Source: Psoroptes ovis (Eukaryota > Arthropoda > Arachnida > Sarcoptiformes > Psoroptidae). From it: a stretch of 64,000 bases of DNA. How positions within the stretch are numbered: position 1 is the first letter of the stretch; the number at the start of each line of letters is the position of its first letter. The stretch lies in NCBI GenBank assembly GCA_002943765.1, contig PQWQ01000027.1:434001-498000 (forward strand), given 5' to 3'. The position numbers and the translations under genes were made by a program. This document shows, piece after piece, positions 59,160 through 64,000 of this stretch. The notes beneath the pieces were generated by a model. It was not told the DNA's origin. It worked only from the letters and a program-made list of their open reading frames with translations, and searched no databases.

Positions 59160-60991
59160 TTAATCATCTTTTTTATCCTGGCTCAACGAAGATGGTCCAG
59201 CTTGTTCGACAGTAGGACTATTTGTAAGCAAAAAAATGATTATTAAATGAAAATTAAAAAGAAAAACAGCGTAAACATACTCAATCGCTAAATTTTCTTG
59301 ATAAATTTTACGTTGTTTTGTCGACATATTCAACATTCCATTTGTTTTACGTTTATCATCCATATGTAAGATTATTATTATGAAAAGACAAACTGAATAA
59401 ATGAAAAATTAATTTGTATTTTCTTTGTATTTAGAATTATGAATTTTATAAAAACTTACAACAAAGCCATGATAAAAAGAACAATTCCAAGCTGATATAA
59501 CCTTTTGAATCGACAATATAACCAGCTGCAAGTACAACACATCCAAGACCAAGATTTTGTACTGATTGCATAATACCGTATGCTGTACCAAGTTGATAAT
59601 GAGGTATTATTAATGAAACCATTGGCCATAATGCACAAGCCAATACTGAATAACCGACACCCATTATGATCATAGCGATTAATGGATGAATAAATGTAAA
59701 TGCTAACATTCCATGGGCAATCAATGTAATGATTGTAGCGCATAATACCCAGAACAAATTCCGGCCAGTCATATCAACAAATATACCTAAAACCGGTGAT
59801 GCAAATGTTGATATCAAATATATAATTGAATCATAAAAATTTGCTTCTTTTTGGCTAATTTCATATTTTCGTTGAAAGAAAAGGCTTAGAAAACGAAAAA
59901 GATGCTGATTGAGAAAAAAATCTTGTTTCGAATCTTCTTAATTAATCAATTAATTACCTTCCCAACGCTGTGAATGGAAATATTGTCACATAATATGAAA
60001 CACAAATGAATGCAATAAACCAAAATGATAATGGAAATGTTTTAGCATCGGTAATGTTTACTTTTTCATCAACCATAACAGCATCTTTATGTAATATTCT
60101 ACTGGCTCGTTTATCAAAATAAGCTAATACCAGCGCACATAATAATGAAAACAGACATGTTAATGATGATATCAATAAAGCAAGACCTAAGCATTTATAT
60201 CCTTGAAAATGTTCATGTACAAATTCATAAATGGAAACCATCGAAACAAAATTCGCTGAACTACCAGCACGTGCAATACTCAATTGTAAACCGAATACCA
60301 TGTTTAATTCTTTATCCTTGAACCAACTGACTGCATATGTATTTTGTGCAACAGCCAATGATTCACCGCCAATACCAAAACTAATTCAAGAAAAAATAAT
60401 GATAATCAACAGGTTGTATGAAATTATAAATGAAAAAAAATACTCACATGAAACGACCAAAATTCATCAACCAAAAATGATTTAACAGTGCTCCAGATGC
60501 AAATATTAATTGTCCTAAAAATATGATTGCAGCAAATATGATGGCACCTAATCGTATGCCAAATACACGATCAATTAAAAAACCACCGAAAAAACATAAT
60601 ATTGTTTGTGGCCATGAATACCATGAATATAATTGTGAAAATGAACTGACATCAATTTTCATGTCAGTTATGATTTGTTGTTGTAATGCACCTGGATTAT
60701 CATAACAATAGTAGCTTCCTAATATTTATACGAAAAAATTAAATAATCAAAATAAAACGAACAAAGCCATCAAATCAATCAAATTAATGACAATTTACCA
60801 AAACCTAAAAAGCACATAAATATCAATACAAAATATCGATGAGTTCTTGTTGATGGATGACAAATGTTACCGAAACAAAAACAAGATTCATTTTCATTTT
60901 CTTCATCTGATTGTTGCTGATGTTGTTGATCCGATGACGATGATGTTGATTCAACTAAATTTTCTTCAGTTTGTGTTCTTGAGAAATCCAT
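59160..60991 (-). CDS. MFSD1: MFSD1 lysosomal major-facilitator transporter
   Basis: A 12-helix MFS protein; human MFSD1 is a lysosomal dipeptide exporter that pairs with GLMP. Six minus-strand exons: 60799-60991, 60448-60718, 59958-60380, 59460-59884, 59281-59392, 59160-59217; about 493 aa (human 465). Close identity through YSWPQTILCFFGGFLIDRVF, FGIGGESLAVAQNTYAVSWF, KELNMVFGLQLSIARAGS, SPVLGIFVDMTGRN, GYSVLACALWPMVS and LGTAYGIMQSVQNLGL. The twelfth helix is assembled across an intron (SWLC|FCLFIIIIL). The cytosolic N-terminus is Gln/Ser/Glu-rich and should carry the sorting signal, though a consensus dileucine motif is not obvious. It is transcribed in the same direction as MSH5, whose start lies 275 bp downstream of the MFSD1 stop. 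Confidence 0.95.
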
Positions 60992-61539
60992 TGTCTCGAT
61001 TTTATCGATTTGAAAAATTGAAAATAAATCAAATATTGTTTCGAGAAGACCAAAAAACAGCCAGACAATTGATCAGCTATTATGGCGTACAAAGTGAATG
61101 CACACACACTTGAGATATTGTCACACTTTGTTTTATTTCAAATGTTTCAATTTATTGAAAGATAATGATGATGGCATTACTATTGCCATATTCTTCTTCA
61201 AGTTATCAGCAGTACAAAGAGAAAATTGAGATAATAATCAGTGTCATCATCATTTTAATTGTTTAATCAAAAAGTATCAATATTATCTATATTTGTTGTT
61301 TGTTGAAATGAAATGAAAAAACAACAATCTAAAACACCCAACACAAAAATATTTCAAATTTTTTTCATTTTCAATTTGTTTATTTATCAAATCATCATAT
61401 GTGAGAAAATCAATCAAAAATCTACAACAACAACAACAAGATTTTCCATTCAAAATGGACGAATATTTTTTTTTTAAATTTTATTAATTACAAAATTAAT
61501 TTTTAGACAATTAATTCATTTTTTAAAATTCATTTAAAT
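60992..61539. other. upstream region of MFSD1 / downstream of PCGF3
   Basis: About 550 bp holding the MFSD1 promoter and the PCGF3 3' flank, both on the minus strand. No coding exon is seen. Confidence 0.55.
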
Positions 61540-62630
61540 CTATGCAATCAAATTATGCGATGGTTTATAATACAATTTTAATGGTCCACTCTATGGAAGA
61601 AAAAAAATGATTGAATAGAATTAAGATTATAGATCAATTTATATTGAAGATTATTGTCCTCTTACTTTAGTACGCCAACGTGTAACAAATACAAATTTCA
61701 ATGTATGATCTTTGCCCAATAATTCTTCATTATAAAGTATATCAATCTAAGATGATTGGGAAAAAAAAAGATAAGTATTTTGAATGATTTGAACATTTTT
61801 TCTTAAATAACATACATCTTTATATTTATCCGTTGTTTTATATATTAATTTCGAAATGAATTTTTTCAAATGATTTATGGTCAAATGTGATGAACATCGA
61901 ATATATTTTTGTTTTATTTGTATTAATAATTCTTCTGAACTCGTTAATAATTCAATACCGATTTGTTCATCATCACGATGATAATTTTCATTCATACATT
62001 GATTAGCAACAGCTGCTGTTGATGATGATCGAGCTAATTGTTCGGCTAATGATGAATTGTTATTATTGAAATTATGATTATTATTATTATTATTATTGTT
62101 ATAATTATTTAGATTATTATCATTATTCAAATTGATATCATTCAATATTTTATTATTAAAATTCATAGATTTTGGACATGGTGTTAAATTGTAGAATTGT
62201 TTTTCACGTTCAATTTCATCTAATGAAAAAAAAAACAAATCAAAATGAATAAAATGATTAAGAAAACATTATTTTTCAAAAAATACGAATAGTACACACG
62301 TACTTTTTTGTAAATTTGGTACCAATTTATAGACGATATCTTGTAATGTACGATCATAGCTTATGTATTGTAATGGATGTGATTGATGTATGGTTATGTT
62401 ACATGTTGGACAAGTGTTATTTTCTTCCAGATGTTTTACCAGACAACTTTTGCAAACTTTAAACAGGTAAGAAAATAGATGAATCGATTTAAATATTTCC
62501 AGAAACACTTAAAAAATCACTTACAAGCATGTAAACATTCGGTCACAGTGGTTGCATCGATCAAATAACCTTTACATATTTTACATGTAATGTATGGATT
62601 CAATGTTTTTAGTTTGATTTTTCTTTCCAT
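61540..62630 (-). CDS. PCGF3: PCGF3-type Polycomb RING finger protein
   Basis: RING subunit of a variant PRC1 complex that ubiquitinates histone H2A with RING1/2 (fly l(3)73Ah). Five minus-strand exons: 62525-62630, 62304-62456, 61816-62219, 61666-61746, 61540-61590; about 264 aa (human PCGF3 242). RING C3HC4 residues: CKICKGYLIDATTVTECLH, then AFCKSCLVKHLEENNTCPTC, followed by the PCGF3/5 signature IHQSHPLQYISYDRTLQDI and YKLVPNLQK. A linker with an Asn run (about 115-135) leads to the RAWUL domain: SDEQIGIELL, IKQKYIRCSSHLTINHLKKF, IDILYNEELLGKDHTLKFVF and VTRWR. The Asn run replaces a shorter acidic linker in vertebrates. All zinc ligands are present. Confidence 0.96.
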
Positions 62631-63062
62631 ACGTAATGTTTTGTAGGGTTATTAATGATGATGGCAATTAATGATGAAACAATTTGAATTTTGGAATTTC
62701 GAAAAGAATTCAAGAAAATTTTAATCGTTTAAAATTCAATAACGAAAACATAGCTCAAGGCATGTGTAAACAATTGGTAATTTCTAACGAACAACACCAT
62801 CTGTTGGGCAAATTTCAAAACATCCATTGATTTAAAAGGGCTATCCTTTGATTTTTGTTTTCAGAGACAGTCATCTGCAGATGTAAACATGTTTACATTT
62901 ACATGATTGTTTACATTTACAAGACAACATCAAATGACTGCCAAAAATTATTGATTGAATTGTTTATTGAAATCTCTGCAATAAAAATCTGCTGCAGCAA
63001 CGATGCAATAATTCATTTAACAATTGTTTAATTATGTGATCAAAACAAACCAAAACAAATAA
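62631..63062. other. divergent upstream region of PCGF3 and iRhom
   Basis: About 430 bp between two head-to-head genes. It contains near-palindromic TGTAAACATGTTTACATTTACA sequence around 62882-62903, repeated in part just downstream (TGTTTACATTTAC). Forkhead-type TGTTTAC motifs are visible but their use is unproven. Confidence 0.5.
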
Positions 63063-64000
63063 ATGATGAGCTCTTTGACAAATAAAAATAATAAATCAAG
63101 CCGTAAAAATGATTATGAACAACGTCTTCATCGTACATTATCAAGATATGGAAAAAATAAACGACCATCGAATGCTAATTTGATTGTTGCTCAAACACAT
63201 TCATTGAATATTAATATTAATAATAATCATAAAAATAAACATAAACATGAACAACGAGCGATAAGAACATTTCAAGCATCCGAATTTCGGCCACAACAAA
63301 TTCGATTAAAACGAGAAATTTCAAATGGTGGTGGTTCGACTGCACAAGAATCAATATTTTCAGAGAAATATTCAATACAATTGGAAAAGGTAAGAAGCAA
63401 GAATATGTCTTTGTTTACAGAATTTTTAATCTGTTACCCTTCCAATATTTCAAAGCCTTCAACTAGTCAAGATAATTTGCGTTATATTGATGATTCAACT
63501 GATAACGATGAAACACCGACAAGATATGATTCTTCAATCAAACACAATGATATCTGCGATAATGAAAAAATCTGTGAAAAATATCCGGAAGATCAAATGT
63601 TTGATGATTTAGATGGATGTCTATTTGAATATGATGATATTCGAAGAATATTTCCAGCCAAAACAACAGTGAATCGTAGTAGAAATCGATTTATTTGGAG
63701 ATGTTTAGGGCTGAAATTTTCAAAAAGTTATCGCAACAGCATTAGCAAAGATGAAATTTGGCCATTTTTCACTTATTATTTAATAATTGTTGAAATAATT
63801 ACAATGATAATATTATCTATGCAAGGTATTGCACCGCTTACTACTGAAACAAAAGTTTCAGGAATAATTTGGCATCAAACAATTTCGTATCAGGTAGATT
63901 ATCATAATAATTTTTCACATTTAATAATAATAATTGAATCTTATTTAAAAATAGTCAGCATCATATTATAAACATCCAAATATTTGGTATGGTCCTAGTT
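63063..64000 (+). CDS. rho-5: iRhom (inactive rhomboid, rhomboid-5-like), 5' part
   Basis: iRhoms are rhomboid pseudoproteases of the ER that control EGFR-ligand and ADAM17 trafficking. Exons seen: 63063-63389, 63456-63893, 63955->64000; the gene runs off the window. The N-terminal cytosolic region is basic and then acidic (EYDDIRRIFP). It reaches KSYRNSISKDE, then WPFFTYYLIIVEI and a first membrane helix ending MQGIAPL, which parallels RSYRRSIS...YFTYW...YGIAP in vertebrate iRhoms. The third exon continues SYYKHPNIWYGPS, matching the conserved ENFWxGPS. The rhomboid core is outside the window, so loss of catalytic residues cannot be checked. Intron 63390-63455 is 66 nt, in frame and without stops, so it could be retained. 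The family call rests on the conserved first-helix block. Confidence 0.82.

Noticed and set aside
1..64000. tRNA, rRNA or CRISPR loci
   Set aside because: No cloverleaf with internal A and B boxes, no rRNA-like blocks and no regularly spaced repeats were recognised; the sequence is nuclear eukaryotic.

Overview
This is eukaryotic nuclear DNA. It is very AT-rich. Genes are split by many short introns (mostly about 50-130 bp, GT...AG), proteins carry long asparagine and glutamine runs encoded by AAT/AAC/CAA repeats, and 3' ends have AATAAA signals. The gene set is animal: NUAK kinase, beta-arrestin of the kurtz type, MXD, PCGF3, iRhom, receptor guanylate cyclase and heme peroxidases. A small, compact arthropod genome is the best fit, and I infer an acariform mite; no species can be fixed from this sequence alone. 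All exon structures below were assembled by hand from splice sites, reading-frame phase and remembered family conservation.

Layout. 1-1619 (-): 5' part of a MXD-type repressor gene whose bHLH exons lie beyond the window, with two mariner-like MITEs. 4399-6671 (+): GRIP golgin (GCC2-like). 8021-13498 (+): NUAK kinase with a huge tail. 14193-15055 (+): POLD3-like polymerase delta subunit, convergent with COMMD10 (15065-15719, -) with only 9 bp between stop codons. 16360-17855 (+): mannose-6-phosphate isomerase with a start codon split by an intron. 18418-19857 (-): UPF3. 20757-22709 (+): Rab6 with two alternative last exons, both ending in a CxC prenylation signal. 25121-27266 (+): beta-arrestin. 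28103-29894 (+): WRAP53/TCAB1. 30804-35254 (+): receptor guanylate cyclase. 35398-36236 (-): R3HCC1L-like. 36457-37010 (+): PPIL1. 37159-40076 (+): an unrecognised 8-TM membrane protein. 42022-45034 and 45721-48476 (+): a tandem pair of secreted heme peroxidases. 52009-56016 (+): a TIR-TIR-like-SLOG protein. 56188-58884 (-): intronless MSH5 with an altered Walker B. 59160-60991 (-): MFSD1. 61540-62630 (-): PCGF3. 63063->64000 (+): 5' part of iRhom.

Most genes are ordinary housekeeping or signalling genes and do not form a pathway together. The most notable locus is 52009-56016. It joins a SARM1-like TIR with its catalytic-position glutamate, a second degenerate TIR interrupted by low-complexity sequence, and a C-terminal SLOG/LOG-like Rossmann domain. 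TIR enzymes make NAD-derived nucleotides, and SLOG domains bind such nucleotides in bacterial Thoeris ThsA and in TRPM2. One protein may therefore both make and sense the signal; this is inference. Other points worth checking are the Rab6 alternative tails, the MSH5 Walker B change, the split MPI start codon and a possible alternative UPF3 3' exon.
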